DNA of 64,000 nt from Citrobacter tructae (GCF_004684345.1 NZ_CP038469.1:806001-870000); one strand, 5' to 3'. Counted from the first letter of the stretch, positions 8,496 to 17,776 are shown. Numbers and translations are program-made. The notes: generated from the sequence alone by a model not told the origin.

Positions 8496-9095
8496 TTAAA
8501 CGCCAGGCGTTGCAATGATGGTTTTAACGTGCGCCAGCGCATATTCCAGCGGGGTGGCACTGCGAGACATCTTGGCCTGCAGGTTGGCCCCCAGCCACAG
8601 CGCATACAGCACCTGCGCCTGCTGCAACGGTTCGCCGGTAAACGACAGACAGCGCGTGTCGCGACCTTTTTCCAGCGCCTGCGCCAAAAGGGTAATAATG
8701 TGCCGCGCGCCGGTATCCATCGCCGTACGCATATCTTCTGAGAGATCGCACACTTCGGCAGACAGTTTTACGGTTAAGCAGCCGCTAATCATGCCGTGCT
8801 GACTAAACTGATTCAGGGTTTCCTGATAGTAGGCGATAATTCTGTCGCGGTAGTTTCCGGCACCTGACTCAAAATGCGTGGCCAGCCGCAGATGGTAGGC
8901 CGCGTAATGGCGCTCAAGCATAGAAACACCGAACGCTTCTTTAGAGCGAAAATAGTGGTAAAACGATCCTTTGGGCACCTCGGCGGTTTTCAGCAGTTCG
9001 CTTAAACCCATACCAGTGAAGCCGCGCTGCATGCAAAGCTGCTCGCCGGTCGCCAAAAGATGTTCACGTGTGTCGTGTTCAGTTGCTTTGTTCAT
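8496..9095 (-). CDS. nemR: TetR-family electrophile/hypochlorite sensor NemR
   Basis: 199 aa with an N-terminal TetR helix-turn-helix (about residues 10-55, containing KGSFYHYFRSKEAF) and a C-terminal ligand domain. The redox-sensing Cys of E. coli NemR (Cys106) is conserved in ISGCLTVKL. It represses nemRA(-gloA) and is released by bleach, methylglyoxal and other electrophiles. A perfect operator lies just upstream. Confidence 0.95.
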   Translation of the reverse strand: MNKATEHDTREHLLATGEQLCMQRGFTGMGLSELLKTAEVPKGSFYHYFRSKEAFGVSMLERHYAAYHLRLATHFESGAGNYRDRIIAYYQETLNQFSQHGMISGCLTVKLSAEVCDLSEDMRTAMDTGARHIITLLAQALEKGRDTRCLSFTGEPLQQAQVLYALWLGANLQAKMSRSATPLEYALAHVKTIIATPGV

Positions 9096-9109
9096 GGCAT
9101 GGAGTGTAA

Positions 9110-9125
9110 TAGACCAGTCGGTCTA
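9110..9125. promoter_or_regulatory. NemR operator upstream of nemR
   Basis: A perfect dyad TAGACCAGTCGGTCTA starts 15 bp upstream of the nemR start codon and is identical to the described E. coli NemR box. Confidence 0.88.
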
Positions 9126-9196
9126 ATGCAATAGCGCTTGCCAGAAATTCAGTTAACGTCTTCAATAGATATATCAATCTTACTGAAGGAGGGGAT

Positions 9197-9436
9197 GTGG
9201 CCGAACAGCTGGAGTTTTTCCCCGTCCAGAGCCCGTGTCGCGGGATCTGCCAGTCCGACGAGCGCGGATTTTGCCGGGGATGTTTTCGTAGCCGGGATGA
9301 GCGTTTTAACTGGCAGAAAATGAGCGATGCCGAAAAGCAGGATGTGCTGCGCCTGTGTCGCCAGCGTCTGATGCGTAAATTACGTGCAAACAAACCCAGC
9401 CTCCCTGAAGAACCGCAACAACCTTCACTCTTTTAA
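9197..9436 (+). CDS. ydhL: DUF1289 small cysteine-rich protein YdhL
   Basis: 79 aa from a GTG start with an AGGAGG ribosome site 4-5 bases before it. Four Cys form a CRGIC..CRGC pattern at about residues 14-29, suggestive of metal binding; they define the DUF1289 family. Function is unknown. An overlapping ATG two bases upstream is out of frame. It is probably co-transcribed with ydhF, 49 bp downstream. Confidence 0.9.
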   Translation: MAEQLEFFPVQSPCRGICQSDERGFCRGCFRSRDERFNWQKMSDAEKQDVLRLCRQRLMRKLRANKPSLPEEPQQPSLF

Positions 9437-9485
9437 AAGCGTAATTGCGTATACTCGGTGCACATTCATTTATAAGGAAGCTGCT

Positions 9486-10382
9486 ATGGTTCAGCGTATT
9501 ACTATTGCGCCGCAAGGCCCGGAATTTTCTCGCTTTGTCATGGGGTACTGGCGTCTGATGGACTGGAATATGTCCGCGCGACAGTTAGTCAGCTTTATTG
9601 AGGAACATCTGGATCTGGGCGTCACTACTGTCGATCACGCCGATATTTACGGCGGGTACCAGTGCGAAGCGGCATTTGGCGAGGCGATGAAGCTGGCTCC
9701 GCATCTGCGCGAAAAAATGCAGATTGTGACCAAATGCGGTATCGCCACCACTGCGCGCGCGGAAAATACCCTGGGTCACTACATCACCGACAGCGATCAT
9801 ATTATTGCTAGCGCGGAGCAGTCGCTGAAACTGCTGGCGACCGACCATATTGATCTGCTGCTGATCCACCGTCCCGATCCGCTGATGGATGCCGATGAGG
9901 TGGCAGAGGCGTTTAAAAAACTGCATCATAGCGGCAAAGTACGCCACTTTGGCGTATCTAACTTTACGCCCGCGCAGTTTTCACTGCTGCAATCGCGTCT
10001 GCCGTTTACCCTTGCAACCAATCAGGTCGAGATTTCACCAGTACATCAGCCACTTCTGCTGGATGGTACCCTGGATCAACTACAGCAACTGCGCATCCGG
10101 CCGATGGCTTGGTCCTGTCTTGGTGGTGGGCGGTTGTTCAATGATGATGCTTTCCAGCCGCTTCGCAATGAACTTGCCGTGATTGCGCAAGAGCTAAATG
10201 CGCAATCTATTGAGCAGGTGGTGTACGCGTGGATCCTCCGTCTGCCATCTCGGCCGTTGCCGATTATTGGATCAGGAAAAATTGAACGTGTTCGCGCCGC
10301 CATTGAGGCCGAATCACTGAACATGTCCCGTCAGCAATGGTTCCGTATCCGTAAAGCCGCGCTGGGTTACGACGTACCGTAA
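9486..10382 (+). CDS. ydhF: aldo/keto reductase YdhF
   Basis: 298 aa, NADPH-dependent TIM-barrel aldo/keto reductase. The catalytic tetrad is recognisable as Asp and Tyr in DHADIYGGY, Lys in IVTKCGIA and His in LLLIHRPDP; the cofactor-binding PIIGSGKIERV lies near the C-terminus. The substrate is not established. The start at 9486 follows AAGGAAGC and gives the E. coli length; the upstream in-frame ATG at 9384 overlaps ydhL and is unlikely. Confidence 0.94.
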   Translation: MVQRITIAPQGPEFSRFVMGYWRLMDWNMSARQLVSFIEEHLDLGVTTVDHADIYGGYQCEAAFGEAMKLAPHLREKMQIVTKCGIATTARAENTLGHYITDSDHIIASAEQSLKLLATDHIDLLLIHRPDPLMDADEVAEAFKKLHHSGKVRHFGVSNFTPAQFSLLQSRLPFTLATNQVEISPVHQPLLLDGTLDQLQQLRIRPMAWSCLGGGRLFNDDAFQPLRNELAVIAQELNAQSIEQVVYAWILRLPSRPLPIIGSGKIERVRAAIEAESLNMSRQQWFRIRKAALGYDVP

Positions 10383-10462
10383 TCGCGTTTTCGGCGTTCT
10401 GTCGCTCAAAATTGCGTCACTGGTTTACACTTACCAGTCAGACACATAGTGACGGAGGTCGT

Positions 10463-10984
10463 ATGAAGCGTTTGAGTATAGCCATAATCACCTTACTGGC
10501 CTGCGCGGTCGCGCAGGCTGCCAGTGAGAAAGTGGAGATGAACCTGGTGACGTCGCAAGGCGTTGGTCAGGCGATTGGGTCAGTCACCATTGCTGAAACC
10601 GCAAAAGGGCTGGAGTTTACGCCAGATCTGAAGGCACTGCCGCCGGGTGAACATGGTTTTCATGTGCATGCAAATGGTAGCTGTCAGCCTGCTATCAAAG
10701 AGGGTAAAGCCTCGGCTGCGGAATCTGCGGGCGGACATTTTGACCCGCATAAAACCGGCAAACATGAAGGCCCGGAAGGTGCCGGACATTTGGGTGATTT
10801 GCCTTTTTTGGTTGTTAATGCTGAAGGATATGCCAAGACAGCAGTCATCGCTCCGCGTCTGAAATCACTGGATGAGATTAAAGGTAAGGCGCTGATGATC
10901 CACATGGGCGGCGATAATATGTCCGATCAACCGAAACCGCTCGGCGGTGGCGGAGCGCGTTACGCTTGCGGAGTAATTAAATAA
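10463..10984 (+). CDS. sodC: periplasmic Cu,Zn superoxide dismutase
   Basis: 173 aa with a Sec signal peptide (MKRLSIAIITLLACAVAQA). Mature motifs include GEHGFHVHANGSC with two copper-ligand histidines, the GGHFDPHKTGKHEGPEGAGHLGDL metal cluster (read in two parts) and a conserved disulfide Cys pair ending in YACGVIK. It removes superoxide in the periplasm. The start at 10463 has GGAGG upstream and matches the family; the gene ends immediately before the convergent ydhK. Confidence 0.95.
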   Translation: MKRLSIAIITLLACAVAQAASEKVEMNLVTSQGVGQAIGSVTIAETAKGLEFTPDLKALPPGEHGFHVHANGSCQPAIKEGKASAAESAGGHFDPHKTGKHEGPEGAGHLGDLPFLVVNAEGYAKTAVIAPRLKSLDEIKGKALMIHMGGDNMSDQPKPLGGGGARYACGVIK

Positions 10985-13000
10985 TCAATGGGTTAACGTT
11001 CCCGGTGGGGGGGCTTGCTCAAGCTGAGACAACGAGCAATGTAAACGCCAGATAAGTGCTGCCAGTTCTTGTGCAGCAGGCTGATGGTGATGGGCAAGCG
11101 TATCGCAGATGTGTTGTAATTCGCTAAGCGTGGCATTCAACGGACGTTGTTGTACGCCACGCTCGCTCATCACGTCGCGTAGCAGTGAGATGCATACGTC
11201 CCTGACGCGGGCCAGTGGATCGGAACGCGCTTCCCAGGCACGCAGTTGCCACACCACATGCGAGCAGTTCAGCAGCACCACTCCCCAACGTAATAACCAT
11301 CGCCTTGCCAGCGCGTCCTGGCTATTACTGAGTTGGCTAACATGATGATAGGTTAACGACTCGAATTCATGTTCACTGTGCGACGGATGCCGACTGAGCT
11401 GGTCAACAAAATCCCGACGCAGGGCGCGAATATGACGTCGACTCTTTCTCGCATCTGAGCCTGGCCGCAAGATAGCAAAGGCCAGCCAAGATAGCGCCAC
11501 GCCGGTAATTTTCGCCAGATTATCATTTAGAAAATCGGCAAAGTCATACACTGGCGGATTGGTCACGGCAATGAATGATCCCATAAAGACGATCAACTGC
11601 CCCCAAAGTCCGGCAAGGGCAGGCATTTGCAGCTTTAACAGCTGCATGGTGGCGAGCAGTGGGAAGAGAAACAGAATGAATTGCCACAGGTCGGTGATTT
11701 GCACCATCAGGCCGAATTTCACCACAAAACTGAATAATGACAGCAGTACCAGCGTGCGCATCAGCAGTGAGAGTGATTTGAACGGGGCGGCAACGGCGGA
11801 GTACAGCACGCAGCTAATGGCGGCCAGCGTCAGCGCCCCCGCGCCAGACTCCCACTGTGCGCCAATGCTCCACGCGCCGACCAACATCAACGTGCTGAAG
11901 GTTCGTAACCCGCTCCAGATGGCTTCCACATTGTCGGTATGGCGAGCCAGACCCGGGGTGCGATTCACGTTGATGCGCTCAGCGGTCACGCCGTTTTCAA
12001 GCAAATGCAGATAATGACTGCTTTGCAGGTAGATACGGCAGAAATAGCGTAGCCGTTGCCAGAAGGCGACGTGTCGGTAGTCGTGCTGATTCTGCGGACG
12101 CAGGGGGGCAATAATGCGTGCCACGGTATAGCTGTCGGTATCGGATTTCACCAGCGCACTGAGCAGTTGCTCAATAATTTCCCGGGTCTGTGCGGGGGGA
12201 TTCGGCCAGTTCAGCAACATTCTGCGCAGGCTGGAAATCACGCTGGTGAGGCGCAGTTGCTGATGCAACAGCGAATTGAGCAGGGCATTCTGGCGACGAA
12301 AGCGATAGTGACTCCAGAATGCCTGAATACGCAGCAAATTCATGGTCAGAATTTGGCCGATCACCCCTTCATGGGCTGAGCGGATCGCATCGGTGGTTTC
12401 GGGTTGCCAGAGTAGGCTGGCATGTTCCAGCAAACGCGCGTGCATGTTTTTCAGCGCGGTCAGCAGCGTTGTGCCATCGGACGTGCTGGGCAGGATCATC
12501 ATCATCATGGCACCGCAGAGTATTCCGACAATAACTTCGCACACCCGCGCCTGGGCAATATCCCACAGTTGCGTAATCTCAATCGTATTCACCATTGGAA
12601 ATGCAATGATAGCTGCGGTGTAACCTGCCAGTTGAAACGCGTAAGCCACGTTATTGGTAAAGTGCGCACAGGCCCAGGTGCATAAACCAATCCATGCTGA
12701 CATGCTGAGCAGAAATAGCCATGGTTCGTTGAGGGTATGACCGGCAATGATCAACGCCGCCGTAGCCCCCAGCAAACTACCTGCCACACGTCCCAAACTT
12801 TTGCTGATGACGCCGCCAACGGTGGGAAAACTGACCACCGCAGCGGAGGTCATCGCCCAGTAGGGTTCATCCAGATTCAGGTAATAGGCGAATGTTAACG
12901 CCAGACACATCGCGATGGTATTACGCAGCGCGTAACGCCACTGTGCGGCAGTGGCTTTAAACCATGGCAAATTGCCGGGCGTCAGTTGAAGCCGTTTCAT
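10985..13000 (-). CDS. ydhK: FUSC/AaeB-family efflux protein YdhK
   Basis: 671 aa, aromatic-acid-exporter type inner-membrane protein. Two blocks of about five membrane helices each (residues about 25-170 and 375-510) are separated by a soluble segment and followed by a cytoplasmic tail. It is paralogous to AaeB and pairs with the adjacent HlyD-like YdhJ. Its start codon overlaps the ydhJ stop by 4 bp, so the two are translationally coupled. Substrates are unknown. Confidence 0.92.
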   Translation of the reverse strand: MKRLQLTPGNLPWFKATAAQWRYALRNTIAMCLALTFAYYLNLDEPYWAMTSAAVVSFPTVGGVISKSLGRVAGSLLGATAALIIAGHTLNEPWLFLLSMSAWIGLCTWACAHFTNNVAYAFQLAGYTAAIIAFPMVNTIEITQLWDIAQARVCEVIVGILCGAMMMMILPSTSDGTTLLTALKNMHARLLEHASLLWQPETTDAIRSAHEGVIGQILTMNLLRIQAFWSHYRFRRQNALLNSLLHQQLRLTSVISSLRRMLLNWPNPPAQTREIIEQLLSALVKSDTDSYTVARIIAPLRPQNQHDYRHVAFWQRLRYFCRIYLQSSHYLHLLENGVTAERINVNRTPGLARHTDNVEAIWSGLRTFSTLMLVGAWSIGAQWESGAGALTLAAISCVLYSAVAAPFKSLSLLMRTLVLLSLFSFVVKFGLMVQITDLWQFILFLFPLLATMQLLKLQMPALAGLWGQLIVFMGSFIAVTNPPVYDFADFLNDNLAKITGVALSWLAFAILRPGSDARKSRRHIRALRRDFVDQLSRHPSHSEHEFESLTYHHVSQLSNSQDALARRWLLRWGVVLLNCSHVVWQLRAWEARSDPLARVRDVCISLLRDVMSERGVQQRPLNATLSELQHICDTLAHHHQPAAQELAALIWRLHCSLSQLEQAPPPGTLTH

Positions 13001-13860
13001 TTTTGCGGACCGATGGATACGCTGCAGGTCGTGCCCGAAACCAGGGTGACATCGTGTGGTAGAGCGTCAAACTCGATACGCACGGGCACCCGTTGCGCCA
13101 GTCTTACCCACGGTACGTTTGGTTTGATATCAGGTATAAGGCCGGAGTCGCTCTCTACGCTTTGATCGTAAATCGCACGGCCAATGCTGGATACGTGACC
13201 CTGTAACTTTACGTTGCCACTGTACAGCGTAATCAGCGCCGGTGCTCCCTCACGAATATGGCGAAGCTTGGTCTCTTCAAAATATCCCATCACATAAAAT
13301 GAGCGGCTGTCGACCAGGGCAAACAGGGGCTTACCGGTAGTCGCGTAATCTCCACGGCGCGTAGAAAGATTTGTCACCCAACCGGCGACCGGCGCTTTCA
13401 CTTCCGTTTGAGTCAGTTGCCACTGAGCCTGTCGCAAAGTGGCCTCAGCGGCCCCAACGCTCGCCTGCATCGCTTTTACGTTGAGGTTGGCCGTGTCCAG
13501 ATCCTCGGCAGAGATATAATTTTGCGACAGATGACGGCGGCGATTGGCTTCGTTGTTAGCCTTTGCCAGATCGGACTGCGCTTTCGCTAACTGCGCCTGA
13601 GCATTCAGTTCAGCAATATGAAACGGCGTCTTATCGATAACAAATAGCACGTCGCCAGCGTTAACAAACTGATTATCTTTAATATGGAGGCTGGTGATAC
13701 TTCCGGATACCTGCGGCGTGATGCTGACCTGCTCCGCACGGACTTTGCCGTCACGTGTCCAGGGGGACTGCATATAATAATTCCACATCCACCAACCCGC
13801 GAGAACGGCGGTAACAGCGACTATAATAGTGGAGAAGTATTTAATGGTTTTGAGCGACAT
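12997..13860 (-). CDS. ydhJ: HlyD-family periplasmic adaptor YdhJ
   Basis: 287 aa. One N-terminal membrane helix (about residues 6-28, TIIVAVTAVLAGWWMWNYYM) is followed by a biotinyl-lipoyl-like half motif (VSGSITSLHIKDNQFVNAGD), an alpha-helical hairpin (AQLAKAQSDLAKANNEANRR) and the second lipoyl half (VKAPVAGWVTNLSTRRGDYA). This is the adaptor for the YdhK pump. The start at 13860 (MSLKTIKYF) agrees with E. coli; the longer ORF start would overlap ydhI. Confidence 0.93.
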   Translation of the reverse strand: MSLKTIKYFSTIIVAVTAVLAGWWMWNYYMQSPWTRDGKVRAEQVSITPQVSGSITSLHIKDNQFVNAGDVLFVIDKTPFHIAELNAQAQLAKAQSDLAKANNEANRRRHLSQNYISAEDLDTANLNVKAMQASVGAAEATLRQAQWQLTQTEVKAPVAGWVTNLSTRRGDYATTGKPLFALVDSRSFYVMGYFEETKLRHIREGAPALITLYSGNVKLQGHVSSIGRAIYDQSVESDSGLIPDIKPNVPWVRLAQRVPVRIEFDALPHDVTLVSGTTCSVSIGPQK

Positions 13861-13862
13861 AA

Positions 13863-14099
13863 TCACCACGCAATCAGCATAACAAAGCCCAGACACACGC
13901 AAAGCGCAAAGAGCGACAAATCCATTAACAAGGGATGCCAGATTTCACCGGAGTACATCCAGTCTCGTAGCAGGCGATGGGCAACCAGCCAGAGGATAAA
14001 TCCGGGGATAATCGCTTTGAAAAGTGGAGGAAAGTAGACAGATGCACCGATCATTAAATCTTGTAGGGGCAGTCCTGTTGCATTAAACATAAACTTCAC
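13863..14099 (-). CDS. ydhI: DUF1656 small membrane protein YdhI
   Basis: 78 aa from a GTG start, with two hydrophobic helices (about residues 18-37 and 58-77). It is the DUF1656 protein that typically opens AaeX/YdhI-type efflux operons with an HlyD adaptor and an FUSC pump. The gene ends 2 bp before ydhJ, so ydhIJK is one operon, divergent from slyA. In Salmonella and E. coli this divergent region is SlyA-controlled. Confidence 0.9.
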   Translation of the reverse strand: MKFMFNATGLPLQDLMIGASVYFPPLFKAIIPGFILWLVAHRLLRDWMYSGEIWHPLLMDLSLFALCVCLGFVMLIAW

Positions 14100-14270
14100 G
14101 GGCAAAATCCTTGGCGGAAGAGAGCATTGCTATAGGTTTAGCAAAGAAAGGGACAATACGTCTCTTTAACGCAAAATGTCTGAAAAAATGTCATCCGGTA
14201 AGCAAATTTGGCAATACATTTGTTTTGGGAATACAAATGCTGCACACTATTCTAAAATCAGCACAATAAC

Positions 14271-14282
14271 TTAGCAAGCTAA
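14271..14282. promoter_or_regulatory. SlyA operator upstream of slyA
   Basis: TTAGCAAGCTAA is the exact published SlyA recognition palindrome. It lies 10 bp before the slyA start in the slyA-ydhI divergent region, consistent with autoregulation and possible control of ydhIJK. Confidence 0.88.
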
Positions 14283-14292
14283 TTATAAGGAG

Positions 14293-14733
14293 ATGAAATT
14301 GGAATCGCCATTAGGTTCTGATCTGGCACGGTTGGTGCGCATTTGGCGTGCTCTGATTGACCATCGCCTAAAACCTCTGGAGTTGACGCAGACGCATTGG
14401 GTTACGCTGCACAACATTCATCAGTTGCCGCCGGATCAATCGCAGATTCAGCTGGCTAAAGCGATTGGTATTGAGCAGCCTTCACTGGTGCGTACGCTTG
14501 ACCAACTGGAAGAAAAGGGACTCATTTCACGACAGACTTGCGCCAGCGATCGTCGGGCAAAGAGAATTAAACTGACGGAGAAAGCCGAACCGCTGATTGC
14601 TGATATGGAAGCGGTAATCAATAAAACGCGCAGCGAGATTCTGGAAGGGATTTCAGCTGAGGAAATTAATCTGCTGATTAAGCTGGTTGCCCGACTGGAA
14701 CACAATATCATTGAGCTACAGTCTCAGGGCTGA
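14293..14733 (+). CDS. slyA: MarR-family transcriptional regulator SlyA
   Basis: 146 aa winged-helix dimer; the DNA-binding region is LAKAIGIEQPSLVRTLDQLE with the wing RRAKRIKLTEKA. It counters H-NS silencing and activates surface, stress and virulence genes. The ATG at 14293 has AAGGAG about 5 bases upstream; a TTG two codons later (MKLESPLGSDL) is used as the start in some annotations. Confidence 0.96.
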   Translation: MKLESPLGSDLARLVRIWRALIDHRLKPLELTQTHWVTLHNIHQLPPDQSQIQLAKAIGIEQPSLVRTLDQLEEKGLISRQTCASDRRAKRIKLTEKAEPLIADMEAVINKTRSEILEGISAEEINLLIKLVARLEHNIIELQSQG

Positions 14734-14743
14734 TGCGAAAATC

Positions 14744-14772
14744 TACGTGTGGCCAGGTCATGACCACACGTA
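14744..14772. terminator. bidirectional terminator slyA / slyB
   Basis: A 9-bp stem TACGTGTGG / CCACACGTA sits between convergent slyA and slyB, with an inner GGTCATGACC palindrome and a T-rich right flank. Confidence 0.75.
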
Positions 14773-14779
14773 AATTTGA

Positions 14780-15247
14780 CTAGCGTGGAGAAACGGTAAC
14801 TTCTCTGCCGTTGCTTGCCATCACTACACGCTGGCCAGAAGCGAATTGGGTTGCGCCTTGTTTCTGCACCACCATGATGGTATTGCCGTCATCCTTACGG
14901 ATTTCCAGTTCCACACCCTGGGTTTTATTCATCGCACCCTGGACGCTTTGACCTGCAACACCGCCCGCTACCGCACCTGCCGCCGTGGCTAATGAACGAC
15001 CAGTACCGCCGCCTACGGTGTTACCGAGGAATCCACCGAGTACTGCACCACCGATAGCGCCGATCACGTTAGCGTCATCACCACCCTGAATTTGCACCGG
15101 ACGAACATGAACGATAGTACCGTAGGTCACGTTCTGAACCTGTTTCGCTTCGGATGCGGTATACACGTCACCTGAAAGACTATCGTTGTTAACGCAACCC
15201 GCTAAAGATAATCCCATTAATGAAACAATCAGTGCACGTTTAATCAT
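14780..15247 (-). CDS. slyB: outer-membrane lipoprotein SlyB
   Basis: 155 aa. A lipoprotein signal ends in the lipobox LSLAGC with acylated Cys18; a glycine-zipper 2TM region (about residues 60-100, GAIGGAVLGGFLGNTVGGG) follows, then a beta-rich C-terminal domain. It is a PhoP-regulated lipoprotein that oligomerises around outer-membrane proteins under membrane stress. A PhoP-type promoter is visible upstream (15355-15389). Confidence 0.96.
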   Translation of the reverse strand: MIKRALIVSLMGLSLAGCVNNDSLSGDVYTASEAKQVQNVTYGTIVHVRPVQIQGGDDANVIGAIGGAVLGGFLGNTVGGGTGRSLATAAGAVAGGVAGQSVQGAMNKTQGVELEIRKDDGNTIMVVQKQGATQFASGQRVVMASNGREVTVSPR

Positions 15248-15354
15248 TTATAACTCTCCTTTACACCACGAAACGCTAATAGAGCACCCTTCATGGTTAA
15301 ATTATATGGCATTTGTGAGCCTAAGGTCACATGTTCTACTGGAACAATATGAAA

Positions 15355-15389
15355 ATCTTAACCGAAATCGGATCAACCGAGTATAAACG
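15355..15389 (-). promoter_or_regulatory. PhoP-type promoter of slyB
   Basis: On the minus strand, direct hexamers CGTTTA and GGTTGA are separated by 5 bp, each one mismatch from (T/G)GTTTA. They are followed after 12 bp by TAAGAT as -10. This box-to--10 spacing is characteristic of PhoP-activated promoters, and E. coli slyB is PhoP-dependent. Confidence 0.68.
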
Positions 15390-15520
15390 AATCATTCATA
15401 TAATTGATGTAATTAAGCGACCATTGTCATGATTTGCCATTAAAAATCATCAACGAAGCATGGAATTAATCAGCACTTTATGGTTGAGTGTCAAGGCTAA
15501 CTTGTTTAAAAGGATGACGT

Positions 15521-16642
15521 ATGAAATCGGGCCGTTTTATCGGTGTTATGTCTGGAACCAGCCTTGATGGTGTTGATGTTGTGCTGGCGGCAATAGATGA
15601 AACGATGGTCGCGCAGCAGGCGAGTCTGACCTGGCCCATCCCCATCCATTTGAAGCAGGCCATTCTCGATATCTGTCAGGGGCAGCAGCTCACGCTGTCG
15701 CAGTATGGTCAACTGGACACGCAGTTGGGGCGTCTGTTTGCCGAGGCGGTAAATGCGCTGCTGGCGCAGCAAAAATTAAAGCCGCAGGATATCGTCGCGA
15801 TAGGCTGTCATGGTCAAACCGTCTGGCATGAGCCGACTGGCAGCGCGCCGCATACGCTGCAAATTGGTGACAATAACCAGATTGTGGCGCGTACCGGTAT
15901 CACCGTAGTCGGAGATTTTCGCCGCCGTGATATGGCGTTGGGCGGGCAGGGTGCGCCGCTGGTTCCCGCTTTCCATCAGGCGCTGTTGGCGCATCCAACG
16001 GAGCGTCGGATGGTGTTGAATATTGGCGGTATTGCTAATTTGTCTCTGTTGATTCCCCAGCGCCCTGTGCGGGGATATGACACCGGGCCGGGTAATATGC
16101 TGATGGATGCCTGGATCTGGCGGCAATGTGGACAACCCTACGACAAAGACGCGCAGTGGGCCTGTGAAGGAACAGTCATTCTGCCTTTGCTGCAAAGTAT
16201 GCTGAGTGATCCCTATTTTGCTGCACCGGCACCCAAAAGCACTGGTCGCGAATACTTTAATTACGGCTGGATCGAACGTCATCTGGCGCAGTTCCCGGGG
16301 ATAGCGCCACGCGATGTGCAGGCGACGCTTGCTGAACTAACGGCAGTGACCATATCCGAGCAGGTTTTGTTAAGCGGTGGCTGCGAACGGTTGATGGTGT
16401 GTGGCGGTGGGAGCCGTAATCCGCTGCTGATGATGCGCCTGGCGGCACTGTTGCCGGGCACTGAAGTGACCTCTACCGATGAGGCTGGCATTAGCGGTGA
16501 TGATATGGAAGCGTTAGCCTTTGCCTGGCTGGCGTGGCGAACGCTGGCGGGATTGCCGGGCAATTTACCCTCAGTAACCGGTGCGGCAGAGTCCAGTGTT
16601 TTAGGCGCAATTTTCCCTGCGAATCCGCGAACTCAGAGTTAA
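15521..16642 (+). CDS. anmK: anhydro-N-acetylmuramic acid kinase
   Basis: 373 aa, a sugar kinase of the ASKHA fold that opens and phosphorylates 1,6-anhydroMurNAc to MurNAc-6-P during peptidoglycan recycling. It shows the N-terminal GVMSGTSLDGVDVV phosphate loop, GDFRRRDMALGGQGAPLVP, and the family motif NIGGIANLS with RGYDTGPGNMLMD. Slightly longer than E. coli AnmK (369 aa) at the C-terminus. Confidence 0.96.
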   Translation: MKSGRFIGVMSGTSLDGVDVVLAAIDETMVAQQASLTWPIPIHLKQAILDICQGQQLTLSQYGQLDTQLGRLFAEAVNALLAQQKLKPQDIVAIGCHGQTVWHEPTGSAPHTLQIGDNNQIVARTGITVVGDFRRRDMALGGQGAPLVPAFHQALLAHPTERRMVLNIGGIANLSLLIPQRPVRGYDTGPGNMLMDAWIWRQCGQPYDKDAQWACEGTVILPLLQSMLSDPYFAAPAPKSTGREYFNYGWIERHLAQFPGIAPRDVQATLAELTAVTISEQVLLSGGCERLMVCGGGSRNPLLMMRLAALLPGTEVTSTDEAGISGDDMEALAFAWLAWRTLAGLPGNLPSVTGAAESSVLGAIFPANPRTQS

Positions 16643-16729
16643 CTGAAATTATCCTGGCGACAATGCCGGTAAACTAGGGATGTTAGGGAGGGTGTTATTG
16701 CCCTCCGGGACCAGGAATGTCTTCAGGAT

Positions 16730-17059
16730 ATGGCTATGAAAAAACTGTTATTGGTATGTTTGCCGGTACTGCTTACCGGTTGTAGTGTCTACAACCAATT
16801 TGTCGAGCGTATGCAAACGGATACCCTCGAATACCGTTGTGACGAAAAACCGCTGACCGTGAAATTGAATAATACCCAACAAACGGCGAGCTTTGTTTAT
16901 GATAACCAGTTAGTAAATCTTAAACAGGGTGTATCGGCATCGGGCGCACGGTACACCGATGGCATCTACGTCTTCTGGTCTAAAGGAGACAGCGCGACGG
17001 TCTACAAACGTGACAGAGTTGTGTTAAATAACTGTCAGTTACAGAACCCGAAGCGTTGA
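16730..17059 (+). CDS. mliC: membrane-bound lysozyme inhibitor MliC
   Basis: 109 aa outer-membrane lipoprotein. The lipobox LLTGC places the acylated Cys at residue 18. The mature part is a C-type lysozyme inhibitor beta-barrel with SASGARYTDGIYVFWSKGD, the loop that enters the lysozyme active site, and a disulfide Cys pair (YRCDEK and NNCQLQ). It lies between anmK and pdxH as in E. coli. Confidence 0.93.
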   Translation: MAMKKLLLVCLPVLLTGCSVYNQFVERMQTDTLEYRCDEKPLTVKLNNTQQTASFVYDNQLVNLKQGVSASGARYTDGIYVFWSKGDSATVYKRDRVVLNNCQLQNPKR

Positions 17060-17119
17060 GATTTTCACCTGGGCGGCGCACAATAGCGTCACCCACTGAC
17101 AATCCGTAGCCCAAACATC

Positions 17120-17776
17120 ATGTCTGATAACGACGAATTGCAGCAAATTGCGCATCTGCGCCGTGAATACACGAAAGGCGGTCTTCGCCGCCGCGATCTT
17201 CCCGCCGAGCCGCTTGCGCTTTTTGAGCGCTGGCTTGGACAAGCCTGTGACGCTAAACTCGCCGATCCTACCGCTATGGTTGTCGCCACCGTTGATGAGA
17301 ACGGTCAGCCGTACCAGCGCATCGTGTTGCTCAAACATTATGATGACAAGGGGTTGGTGTTTTATACCAACATGGGCAGCCGTAAGGCCCACCAGATTGA
17401 ACACAATCCTCGTATTAGCCTGCTGTTCCCCTGGCATACACTGGAACGACAGGTGATGGTTATCGGCAAGGCCGAACGTCTTTCCACGCTCGAAGTGGTG
17501 AAGTATTTCCACAGTCGCCCTCGTGACAGCCAAATTGGCGCCTGGGTATCAAAACAGTCCAGTCGTATCTCTGCGCGCGGTATTCTTGAAAGCAAATTTC
17601 TTGAGCTAAAGCAGAAGTTTCAGCAAGGGGAAGTCCCGTTGCCGAGTTTCTGGGGCGGTTTTCGCGTGAGTATCGAGCAAATGGAGTTCTGGCAGGGCGG
17701 CGAAAACCGCTTACACGATCGTTTTTTATACCAGCGTGAAGACAACGCGTGGAAAATCGATCGCCTGGCACCCTAA
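17120..17776 (+). CDS. pdxH: pyridoxamine 5'-phosphate oxidase
   Basis: 218 aa FMN enzyme that oxidises pyridoxamine- or pyridoxine-5'-phosphate to pyridoxal phosphate, the last step of PLP synthesis and salvage. Family motifs include RIVLLKHYDDKGLVFYTNM (FMN binding), a central HSRPRDSQIGAWVSKQSS, and the C-terminal signature FWQGGENRLHDRF in near-canonical form. Length equals E. coli PdxH. The next gene is tyrS, as in E. coli. Confidence 0.97.
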   Translation: MSDNDELQQIAHLRREYTKGGLRRRDLPAEPLALFERWLGQACDAKLADPTAMVVATVDENGQPYQRIVLLKHYDDKGLVFYTNMGSRKAHQIEHNPRISLLFPWHTLERQVMVIGKAERLSTLEVVKYFHSRPRDSQIGAWVSKQSSRISARGILESKFLELKQKFQQGEVPLPSFWGGFRVSIEQMEFWQGGENRLHDRFLYQREDNAWKIDRLAP

